Shown here piece after piece: positions 55,239 to 64,000 of a stretch of DNA of 64,000 nucleotides. The stretch's first letter is position 1, and each line of letters begins with the position of its first letter. Made by a program: the position numbers and the translations under genes. Source of the stretch: Zygnema cylindricum (lineage: Eukaryota; Streptophyta; Zygnematophyceae; Zygnematales; Zygnemataceae); contig JBBHKE010001434.1 of NCBI GenBank assembly GCA_037447655.1, positions 157,473 through 221,472 of the forward strand. Reading direction: 5' to 3'. The notes beneath the pieces were generated by a model, which was not told the DNA's origin, searched no databases, and worked only from the letters and a program-made list of their open reading frames with translations.

Positions 55239-56104
55239 TGTTGTTTTTAAAAGCTTTATCCTCAGTGGATAGAACTATGAGAGGAGATTTGTAACTTATA
55301 ATATTTTTGGATTAAGGATGGTGTAATACTTACCTTAAATAGTGTGATAGTGTAGAAGTTACTCTAAGAGTATTCGTACGGTCACATAGATGCGCGTCAA
55401 CATTTCAGACTATGCAGGAAGTGCGGAATGGACCTGGACACATGACATCTATCGGACGAGTGAATTCGGGAAATCGGGCGGACATAAAGTGAACCGGACA
55501 TGTGTGAATACAAATGTGAAAGATAAATACTAGACGTTGATTACGATTAGACTGACGGCTAGAAATCGAGTGGGGACCATGGATGACGAGGTGATTCGTA
55601 AGCAGCCCAGATTTTCGTTCAAAATATACCAGAGCGGGCTGGACGCATCTACAGTTGCTAACTATGCTGACTAAGCAAGCAACATATGGTGTACGATATC
55701 ATTTTTTGAATACGTGATAGAAAAGGATTTTGTAGCTTAGTGGATTAGCAAATAGTGTTTCACTATTCAATTTTAGGCTAGTTGCAATTTGGTTTTTGGA
55801 AGTAGATTAGGGTACTTTGTCGTACTACAGTATAGTACCACTATTACGGATACTAACTCTTAATTAGCTGATGACCATTAGACATTCTTTGAGTGTATAA
55901 AGCTTAAGACTTAGAAACATTTTGGTATCTAGTTTTGGGAATATGGGAAATTGATAGGCAGTTTTTGGAAGACTTGCATCTCGCATATCTTATGGTTTAC
56001 TTAATCATTTATGTTGTTATTTTGGGAATTAACAATGTGTGCAATATGTCTACTTCTACTTCTACTGCTACAGCTCCACCTGCCACTGTTGTTATAGAAC
56101 AACA
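55239..56104 (+). mobile_element. 3' LTR of copia element H
   Basis: 866 bp from TGTTG to GAACAACA. Compared with LTR 44198-45158 it lacks about 95 bp just before the gag start (between AATGTGTGCAATATG and the ATG). The array ends here; the flank begins CGATTTTCGAAG. Confidence 0.9.
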
Positions 56105-56173
56105 CGATTTTCGAAGTATGGACGCGAAACACCGTTTAGGCGACGCATCGCAATTTTTCGGAATATTTCGTGC

Positions 56174-56249
56174 GATTTGTTTTGTTTCGTGGGATATGTT
56201 TTGTTTCGTGCAATATGTTTCGTTTCGTGCGATATGTTTTGTTTCGTGC
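56174..56249 (+). repeat. 19-bp tandem repeat, four copies
   Basis: Four units of GATATGTTTTGTTTCGTGC with one to three changes each. The open frames across it on both strands come from this repeat and are not genes. Confidence 0.9.
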
Positions 56250-58700
56250 GTATGCACACGATTTTGGGATTATCGACGCGAAGCATTGTTTGGCACTGAA
56301 TCGCGATTTTCTGGAGTATCGACGACGCTTCGATACCTGCTATTTTTTTAAGTCGCGAACCCATGTACGTTCGCGCATACCTGTAGTTAGGCAAGGTTTT
56401 TACCCTCGGACTGTGGATTTTGTGAAGCGTATGGCATATAATGTCGGCCGCCTATTGGCCAACATCTTAAGTATTTTCATGCATGTTAAGTAGGATAGAC
56501 GTAGGCTAGTTTTGTTTAGGCCTAACGTAGCTCCTACTTAGGCTGATTCTCAAACTTAGAGAATTTTAGCTTTTCGACAAGATTTTTCTCTTGGCGGCTG
56601 AGCTTCTTTCTTGCTCTCTCTCACCGATTGCTCACGTTTCTCTCTTTATTTTGTTGGCTAGTTATATAGGATAGATAGGTTAAGAACATTTACCTTCATT
56701 TTTTGCCCACGTTTTTAATCCACAGCCTAAGGCCACGTTCGGAAGGTTTCCCTCCAAACTTTGTCTTTTGGTGGCAGTGTGAGATTGGAGATCATGGGGG
56801 AGCACATCGGGACCTTGCTGTGCCTTCCTTGGGCAGCTTAACGGTTTGGTTTTGTGTGTTTTTATTGTTTGTGTTTTGGTTGGCTTGGAAGAAGTGCATT
56901 TTTGATTGAATTTGGATATCATTTGTTTCGGTTGGAATATTTCTTGCTTTGCTGTCATAACGAGATAACTCTTGTAGAGAATATGATAGAGACCCGAGAG
57001 CCTAGTGGCTACCTCGTGACTTAGTATTCTTGTCCAAAAGATCTAACTTTTCAAAAGTACATTTTCTAAAAGTCGATTTTTTTTTATTTAAATAAATTAT
57101 TAAGAATATAAATTATATTTTCTAAAAATAAATATTACCTTTCATTTTCAGTTTTGTTTCTAGGTTTGGTCTTTCTATTTTCTTTCCAATTCACCTTTAT
57201 TTTTCAGTTTTGCTTCTCTGATTGGTGTGAGAACAAAAAAAAAATCAAAAAAAAAATGTATATATATACAAAAATACATTGTTTTCAATATTAAATCTAT
57301 CTTTTCATTTCTATATTTTCTTCCACTTATTTTTGATTTGGTTTTTTCCTTGTTGTTTTTCTTTCTACAAGTTTTCCTCCTACTTTCTCTCCATTTTGGC
57401 TTTCACTTTCAGTTTTGCCCTTGAAAAAAATAATATAAAAAAAAAAAATTATAAATTTTTTTTTTTTATATAAAAAAAAAAAACATTTTGTTTTGTTTTT
57501 TTTTTTTTTTTTTCTTTTCTTTCAATCCTTGTCTTTTTTCTTGCTGCCACTCTACTTATGGTCTGCAGATTCAGGTCTAAATTTTTGTCAGATTTTAGGG
57601 TTAATCTGCGGAATTAGAGTTTGGCTGCAGATTTAGGGTTTGGGACGCAGACTTAGGATTTGTACGGATTTAGAGTTTATTTTTTGGAATCCTTAACCCT
57701 AGGTCAGCATTTTACCATTCTTTGGTCGCAGATTTCTAACTTTTACAGCGTGGAATAAGGGTTTGGGAAACCTTCTTTGCCTAATTCCACCTTAATTTGT
57801 GTCTCACCTTCAAGTGTGCTCAATATTTTTTTATCTCCCTTTTCCTTGTTGCAAATTCCTTTGCTAGCTAGTCGATGCTTGGTTTGTGGTGGATTTGATA
57901 CTCTCTTTCTTTTCCATTTTCCAAAGTAATCATTCATAACACCTAGCCAAATAAAAATATATGTTCAATATATTACAACTGCACGAATTATAACATATAA
58001 TTATAATTGCTTTATAGTTGGGTATAGCGTGGCATAACGCTCATTCACATACCCTAGCAAGATAATAATTGCTTAGGTGTTTAGAGGTGGTCTTGGACAC
58101 GATTATTCGAAACCGAGGCGGATAACGTTCTTGAGAACTCTGCAAAATCCGACTTGCTTCAACCAAGTCCGGTTCTCTTTTAGTACTCACTATAGTATTA
58201 AAAGTGTTTGTAAGTATCGCGATGCCTTGCGGGTGCAATAGCGTCACGATATAGTGTGGACACTCGTGTAGGGCTTAGGTGTAGATTGGTTATATTACGA
58301 ACCTTTCTTTTTGAGCATTTGAATTTTCCCTGCTTTCCTTGCATGCTATCTGGCCGTGAGTGGTCTTGAGGTTTCCCTATGACAATCTGGATTGGATTTT
58401 CTTTCATAGATCTTACCGTGGGTGACACTCTTTAGACAATTTTCTGTCTGTGCCGTTATAGATCTGCACCAAAAGGTGCTTGGATAGTTCTTTGATTGTT
58501 TTTATAGATTTGGCCCTTCGGCCTTGCCCCATTGTTTGCATGTAAAGGTTTTGGTATTTCGGCTTTTTGCTAGATCTGACCATCGGGTCTTGATAGAGAC
58601 TTCGTGTGTTGCCTTGTTTTTTGTGGTTTGGCCTTCTATTTCATGCACCTCGATTAGGCCAATCCATTCTTTCATAGTTGTAATCGAGGGTTTTCTTTTC
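56250..58700. other. leader-like and AT-rich region, no gene recognised
   Basis: Near 56765-56830 CTTTTGGTGGCAGTGTGAG resembles the start of a Ty3/gypsy internal region, and it precedes the gag-like sequence at 58.7 kb. 57060-57530 is low-complexity A/T. 57530-58700 has TTTAGGGTTTGG-type words and no conserved frame. Confidence 0.4.
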
Positions 58701-58704
58701 GTTT

Positions 58705-59794
58705 ATGCCCACGGATTGGGATGACTTACGTTATCAATCCGGATCTACCCGCGGCGAGACAGTTTTTCGTCCACCCAGAAGGATCTTTCTAGTTTTCTCG
58801 AGTCTACGGACGTACCAATTTCAGTTGTGGCCTCTAGATCTCCTCAATTTGGTCAATATTGACCACAGTTTCATCATTATTATCAGTTTCCTCTAGGTCA
58901 CACCTAGATAGAACCGAAAGAGACTTTTTAGAGGAAATCCTTTCTCATTCTCTTACATTTTAATTTTCAATTAGTCCAAATTTGGAACAGTCGGTGCATC
59001 CTCTCTTTGACGACATGGATTCCTCCTCAAAGGGATCCATGGGAAGGATGCAATTTGGTTTTTCCAGATTGAGGGATTCCATGTTCTTATCTCATTTCCA
59101 CATGCTTTATGACACGGAAATGAGGGACTTAGTGTTCCGATATTAAGACCGATTCGACCTTAGGGTTGCTCTCTCTCTCCTCGGTCGATACTTTCGCGGT
59201 TCCGCTCTTACTTTATACACGAGGAAGTATGAGTGTATTGGTCAAATGACGGAGCACTCTCCACCCTTTGTAAGACTCCCAGCCGTTCCCGGCCAGGTAG
59301 AAATTCCATACCAGGCGGGCGGCAGTTCCGGCAGTATTGGACGTTAATGGGGATGATCTATATCCACCCATCCCCGCGATTCCTCACCAGTATGCTGTGG
59401 CATCCCGTGCGACAGTTCATGCTAGACTGGGATTATTAATTCTTTTACGTGACCCGCTATCGGTCATGTTTGATCTTCCCCATGAAAAATACCCGATGCA
59501 AAATCCAGATCAAGTTAAGGAGTTGATGAACTTCAAACGTAGGCCGGGTGAGACTGCCCCAGCTTTACAAGCTTGAATGGAAACCCTTCGAGAAGCTTTA
59601 CGGGACCTTATGTCTGATGCAGAGGGTGACCAAAAATTCATGGGACAGTTTCCTCCTCAATCAAAAAAATTCATTCAGACTCATCTCAGTCAAACATACG
59701 CACTAAAATTTACCTTTGAGCAAGCGATTGAATATTCGGTCAAGTATGAGATGCAATCATCGTGGTGGGATGCTCATGAGAAACTTGAAATTTA
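58705..59794 (+). pseudogene. Ty3/gypsy-like gag remnant
   Basis: Fragments in several frames: TDWDDLRYQSGSTRGETVF at 58708, a Met/Phe-rich stretch near 58985-59150, SPPFVRLPAVPGQVEIPYQ near 59255, then DPLSVMFDLPHEKYPMQNP, MNFKRRPGETAPALQA and, after a TGA, METLREALRDLMSDAEGDQKF with FPPQSKKFIQTHLSQTY. The spacing of short-acidic and aromatic segments fits the retrotransposon gag domain of Ty3/gypsy elements. Stops at 58897, 59143 and 59574 show decay. I cannot identify its pol. Confidence 0.5.
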
Positions 59795-60020
59795 AGATTA
59801 CAAATTTATACGGGTCAATTCACTCTATGGGAGTATTTTTCCCTTTTCTCTCTTTGGGTAATTTTTTGTTTTATTTTTTATCTTGATGTATATACTATTT
59901 TCTCTTTCTCATTCATTTTTCGTTTGTATATATGTTTGTCTCATGACTTTGCTGGTTGTGATTTATGTTCTCTCTTGCTTGTCTCTCATGCACGACATTG
60001 TGAATGCATTTACAGCTGGT
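59795..60020 (+). other. T-rich junction between gypsy-like gag and copia remnant
   Basis: T-rich, no motif. A hydrophobic frame here (59883-60005) has no start context or conservation. It probably contains the junction of two decayed elements. Confidence 0.4.
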
Positions 60021-61100
60021 GGTGAATGGCGATATCGTGATGAGAGGAACGGCGGTGACGAGCGGATGCCTGATGAGAGGAAGAAAGACAAAGGTAAACC
60101 ATATCGGAACTTTTGTGGAAAGAGAGAAAGAGGAAAAGATAAGGGAGCTTTGAAAAAAGGGGTTTGCTCCCTTTGTAGAGAACCAGGTCACTATATGGAG
60201 GAGTGTCCTTGTTTGGAAACACTTAGAAGCTAAAATGTGAATGAGGCGAAAAAGAAGGGAAGAGGAGAAAGAGGATGAAGAAATCTTGGAGTATCTTTAC
60301 ATCAGTAAAATAGAAAAGAGAGAAAATTACATAGAAATTCCACGAAGACAACAGTGTGTTTTTGGAGGTATAAAGGAAGTAGAGGGAAGAGAGGTTCTTT
60401 TGGGAGTTAGACATGATGTGGATGTCAACGAGTGTAAAAAGTATGACTTAGAAATGAGTAAGTCAGATCTAGGATCCATTGTTGAAAAAGAGAAAAAAAA
60501 AAATAATGAAGATAATTTTATTGATATTTTGGAAACAAAAAAAGTGGTTGGGAAGGGAGACTTTGAAGGATTCCGAGGAAAGGGGTAAAGTGAACCTAGA
60601 AGGGGTTTTAAAGTATAGGGGAGATGAGGAATATTTAATAAAAGGTTTAGGGGAGGAGAAATATTTATTAGGAATAAATTTAGAAAGTGAGAGTGGAAAG
60701 AAATCCATGGGAGAGAGTGTGGAAAGTTCATTTTTTGGGGGTAATGGAATTGACATCTCTAAAAGGAGTGATGGCATTTATGAAGGTGTGCTTGTAAAAG
60801 GGTTAGCATCTAGGTGTGTGTTGCAAATTGGAGATGGGGTTGGCTATTTGAATTGTATGAAGAAAATTGGATTTAGTGTGGATAGAAAGGAGATAAGGTG
60901 GATAAAATCTTTGCTCGAATTTATGAAAAGTGGGATGCTAAATAAAATGTGTGATGCAATTTTTATTTTGGTTCATCTAATGCACTGTTTTAAATACGAG
61001 ACTATTTTCTTAAGTTTTATGAAAGGAAAAGGAAAAAGAAAAAAAAAAAAGGGAGTGTTTGTTTATTTGTGTGTGGGAAACGAAAGGAAAATAGACTAGA
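60021..61100 (+). pseudogene. internally deleted copia derivative (gag knuckle joined to RT/RNase H end)
   Basis: In order: a knuckle CSLCREPGHYMEEC (60163-60204, intact CCHC); an acidic stretch ending IEIPRRQQCVFGGIKEVEG, aligned with VEIPRKQKCAFAGLKGEGG of E just before its protease; and LGEEKYLLGINLESESGK (60646-60700), a degenerate ILGIQVE motif. These are followed by RSDGIYEG and KEIRWIKSLL of RNase H. Integrase and most of RT are missing. The region is purine-rich on the element strand and has been eroded to Lys/Glu-rich frames. Confidence 0.65.
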
Positions 61101-61112
61101 AACTAAGGGGAG

Positions 61113-61990
61113 TGTTGATACTTGAGTATTTTCTAGATCTATTTTAGGATAGAAAAAGAGCAGAGGCGGTCTGCCTCTGGCTCCCTTCTCCAAGCCCCCA
61201 CACTTGTTGTAGTCACTGAAGGTAAGATAGGGATCTAGAGCCATGGCTGCCTAAGCTCTCCAAAGAGACAATAGTAGATAATGGTATGTTTACTAAAAAG
61301 GTATTTGACAGACCCAGGATTTGAACCTGGTACCAACCGTTCGTAAAATAACCCGTAGCCGGTAGCTTTGTCCGTTTAATCTAAGACTAGTGCTAGTGTA
61401 TGTAGGTTTTGATAAGTATATAAATAGTTACTCGTAGGGTGTTCCAATTAACTAGATTACGGTTTAAAGGGCATGGAAACAACTGTACATTAAGTAACGA
61501 AGAAAATAAATAGTATGGACATTTGTTTCGACGGTCTGTATTAAATACATGTCTCCATCGAACGGTCGTGGTGCGAGGCGGGATTTTGGAGTAGGCGATT
61601 TGGCGTTTTCGAGCACCACCACTCCGGACGACACGTGGCAACATCTAACCAATTTACAAAATCTCTGAAAAGCTCGTTATCAAGTCCAAATGTGACAAAT
61701 ATCACATTATGGCGAAACCATACACAAACCGTAGAGAAAGTACTTCGAGACTTGTAATTTCTTGTACAGTACGGTCATGTGATAGGTCAGTACCTCAGTA
61801 CAAGGGGGTTTAGAGAGGGATTTAGGACTTATAATTATTTGGATAGGTAGTCGCCTCTCCCAGAGAGCAACTTATATAAAAGGCAAACTTTGGTCGGTCG
61901 TAACTATTAACTCAGTTGACCATTTTCAGTGATTCATTTTGCTACAGACTCAAGGGAGTCTAAGCTACACAGGGATGTAGTTGGTCAAAG
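61113..61990 (+). mobile_element. E-lineage LTR, plus orientation
   Basis: Begins TGTTGATACTTGAG after the purine tract AACTAAGGGGAG. It aligns with the LTR of E along GCAGAGGC, CTTGTYGTAGTCACT, AGAGCCATGGCTGCC, the tRNA-like segment, GGGTTTAGAGAGGG and TATAAAAGG (TATA box near 61872). The right boundary is uncertain because U5 is rearranged; E-type ends (CTCAGAGTTGCA) are not seen. Confidence 0.75.
61307..61375 (-). other. tRNA-like segment antisense in the 61-kb LTR
   Basis: On the minus strand CCAGG-TTCAAAT-CCTGG (61314-61330) is a canonical T arm with 5-bp stem and 7-base loop, including the B-box GGTTCAAATCC. The preceding AGCTACCGGCTACGGG matches CTAACGGCTACG of the other LTRs. The GTCTGTC after the T arm would be the 3' acceptor strand; its partner is imperfect (GACAAAG). 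Confidence 0.6.
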
Positions 61991-62039
61991 TGTTTTCCTG
62001 CCAGGTTGGCTACATCTCTAGGGGAAATTCAAACCGGGG

Positions 62040-62450
62040 AATGTAATCCAAAACTCATATTCTAACTTTGCATTCTGTGGTGGAACTAAGCACACATTAA
62101 GTCTTATTTCACAGGGTGAAGTTGTGATGGCGTTTTGATAGTGAAGGGGTCAATCATTTCGGTTTATATAAACTTGGAGTCGGCAATATCTAGAATAGCT
62201 TCTTTGGATCTGATAATTTTTTGAGTCAATGGAGCCTATAGAATTTCAAAGTCAAAGTGGGGGATTGGGTCCAAATACTGATATTTTAGCTTTGCATTCC
62301 GTGGGGGAACTGAGCACACAGAAATTCTTCTTTCACAAGGGTGAAGTTGTATTAGGGTTCTAACTATCAGGGTGTTAGTCATTTGGGTTTGTATTAACTT
62401 AGAGTTAGCACTATCTCGATAAACCTATTTGGATCGGCAATTTCTATGGG
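62040..62450 (+). repeat. ~230-bp imperfect tandem duplication
   Basis: The segment starting CCAAAACTCATATTC (about 62049) is repeated from CCAAATACTGATATT (about 62270), with TTTGCATTC, GGAACTRAGCACACA, GGGTGAAGTTGT and the AGTYRGCAMTATCT landmark in the same order. Copies differ at about one base in five. Confidence 0.7.
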
Positions 62451-62559
62451 GAAAGAAGCGCATAGAAATTGAGCTCTATACTTTTTCATCTTACCCAAGG
62501 ACTTGCATCACCTTATTTGCAAGTGGAAAGGGCATCTCATCTATGGGTGACACTTATGT

Positions 62560-63735
62560 AAATGTACCAAAGTAGTACAATTCAGCAACAACAGCTGGGA
62601 GATCAATAAATAGATGCATATGAATGCAAAGGGGGGGAAGATGCTAGATTTTTGTAATGAGCTTGCTAACCTCTTCATGAAGATGAGAGTGTTGGAAAGG
62701 TAAAATAAATGTCTATTTATGAAGGTGCGTGATGACTACGAAAATATAGTTAACATTGTGCAAGATCTACAGGATTCGAGATGGATATAGAACTCCGTGG
62801 AGGGATGATTCTTGTCCGAGAGAATACAACAGAGATCCGGAAGGGAGGAAAGAGCGACCAAGCTTTGACAGTTGAAATCGATTGGAGGAACAAGGACCCA
62901 ACGAAGCTGATTGGAAGCTAAGCAGGTGGGGGGGGCAGATAAACCAGACAAATGAGTCCAGACCAAGGGGTTTCAAGGGTATTGTGTCATTTTTGTAAGA
63001 AATCGGACCACTATATGGCGGAGTGCTTTAAACTAACAGAACTTCGGTTAAAGGAGGGCCAGACAAGACCACCGAGAGAAAAGAAAAAGGCTTTTGTGAC
63101 ACAGATACACGAGAGGAATTCCAAGGACGATGAGCTTTTGTTGGATGAGGAGATGGAGGTGAAGACCTAGTTCAAAATTCCACGAAAATAGAATTGTGCC
63201 TACGGAGGATTCATAAGTGAAACAAATTAGATTATGGATTTAGTTGCTTTTATACACATATGTTAGGATAAACACTTATTCACTAAGATAAGAAAGATTC
63301 CCAACGTAGAGTTAGAGGTTGGGTATGCGAGGGTGGTAACTACTACTTTGGAACGATCGGTAGATATGAAAGTCTTAGTGGAGGGAAAGACAACAATAGT
63401 TATATTCACTGACATGTTTTTTATTCTTGGGTTACACAAAATCCTCATCCCAACATTAGTGTTGGATGATAAAGGTTTTGAAACTAACACTAGGAAGGGA
63501 ACCTTTACGGCAAGTTTTGAAAAGGGATTTTATTTCAGTGCTGAAAAAGGTAACCAAGGGATTTTTAGGCTGATTTTAAGCAATGAAAAGAAGAAAATTT
63601 ATTATGATGGTGTTCATGATATTATGTTATAGCATAAAAGGCTTGGATATGTGCATTTAGATAAGTTGGAAGAAATTAAAAATTTGGGAGTAGTGGAAGG
63701 GATTCACTTAAGAGAAAGTGAAAATATAAATGACA
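62560..63735 (+). pseudogene. E-like copia gag-protease fragment (element F)
   Basis: Decayed but co-linear with E 17700-16600: KMLDFCNELANLFM, DDYENIVNIVQDLQDSRWI, a complete knuckle CHFCKKSDHYMAEC near 62980-63021, LKEGQTRPPREKKKAF, LLLDEEMEVKT, a ruined protease (WIMDLVAFIHIC-like near 63230), LVLDDKGFETNTRKGTF (63333-63632) and HKRLGYVHLDKLEEIKNLGVVEGI. It stops at 63735 where a MITE has inserted. Numerous stops make it non-functional. Confidence 0.83.
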
Positions 63736-64000
63736 CTACACCGCAAATCGTAATTAGAGTAATGAAAAAATTAGAGTACAAAAACTAAAAAAAAACAATT
63801 AGAGTAATTAACGCTAATTTATGTGATATAACTTTTTCAACTGTGAAGTTTACTCTAATTTATTTAAGTACTCTGATTTGGCACGCTAATATCCTCTACT
63901 GTAAATAAGGTATTTGTACAAAATTTGGCAAAAACGTCCAGTTTATCGTCACTATGAAGTTTGCATTACGCGGTTTGTTAAAACGCAGTTACATGATAAC
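63736..64000. mobile_element. second MITE of the 12145 family (cut by window end)
   Basis: CACTACACCGCAAATCGTAA matches the reverse complement of the 12758 end, and the next 130 bp (AATTAGAGTAATG, AATTTATGTGATATAACT, TTTACTCTAATTTATTTAAG) also align with it. It lies inside element F, inverted relative to the first copy. The other end is outside the window. Confidence 0.82.

Noticed and set aside
55935-56493. Frames on both strands of 100-138 codons
   Set aside because: Generated by the 19-bp tandem repeat and the end of an LTR.

Overview
The window is eukaryotic nuclear DNA dominated by Ty1/copia LTR retrotransposons. A plant-lineage host (moss, liverwort or streptophyte alga) is my best guess. 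The grounds are the mix of copia, hAT and Harbinger-type elements, primer-binding sites that match the plant initiator tRNA-Met anticodon arm as I recall it, and an intron-bearing secreted phosphorylase resembling plant bark-storage/MTAN-type proteins. I cannot name the species. The only host genes I can support lie in the middle: a seven-exon phosphorylase-superfamily gene (25318-30767, +) and a five-exon gene of unknown function (34149-38849, +) with pyrimidine-rich introns and a 10-N gap.

Left part (1-19166), all minus strand. Two copia elements, A and B, are joined head to tail and share one LTR (A internal, LTR 4299-5385, B internal, LTR 9530-10533). Their 3' halves are identical over at least 2637 bp, then diverge abruptly. 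The array interrupts an older copia pol fragment (10534-10818), followed by the 3' end of another element (LTR 10819-11729 plus an RNase H stub). Next comes a 40-bp tandem repeat split by a 614-bp inverted-repeat MITE. A full-length copia E follows (12848-19166; two ~988-bp LTRs; near-matching 5-bp target duplication; broken gag-pol). 

Between E and the phosphorylase gene sit four small DNA transposons: two hAT-type (20331-20957 with a perfect 8-bp duplication; 21373-21736) and two adjacent Harbinger-type MITEs sharing a TTA (21986-22883, 22887-23823). Clusters of CACGTG G-boxes lie upstream of both host genes.

Right part (38935-64000), plus strand. A second shared-LTR array has copia G (39276-44197), LTR 44198-45158, copia H (45159-55238) and LTR 55239-56104. 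Its two RT/RNase H halves are almost identical and carry the same stop codons. G is interrupted by a solo LTR (40628-41297, TSD ACARG). H is interrupted by a solo LTR (46263-47578, TSD ATGTT) and by a young gag-only element (47804-52377, TSD GGCTG). Beyond lie a Ty3/gypsy-like gag remnant, an internally deleted copia derivative with its LTR (61113), a decayed E-like gag-protease, and a second copy of the 12-kb MITE family cut by the window end.

Two structural themes recur. First, in the A/B/G/H/gag-only lineage the gag start codon lies inside the LTR, and a half-tRNA-iMet primer-binding site is translated as part of gag (Val-Met-Gly). Second, LTRs of the other lineage (D, E, the 40.6-kb solo LTR, the 61.1-kb LTR) each carry a tRNA-like stretch, antisense to the element, about 200 bp from the LTR 5' end.
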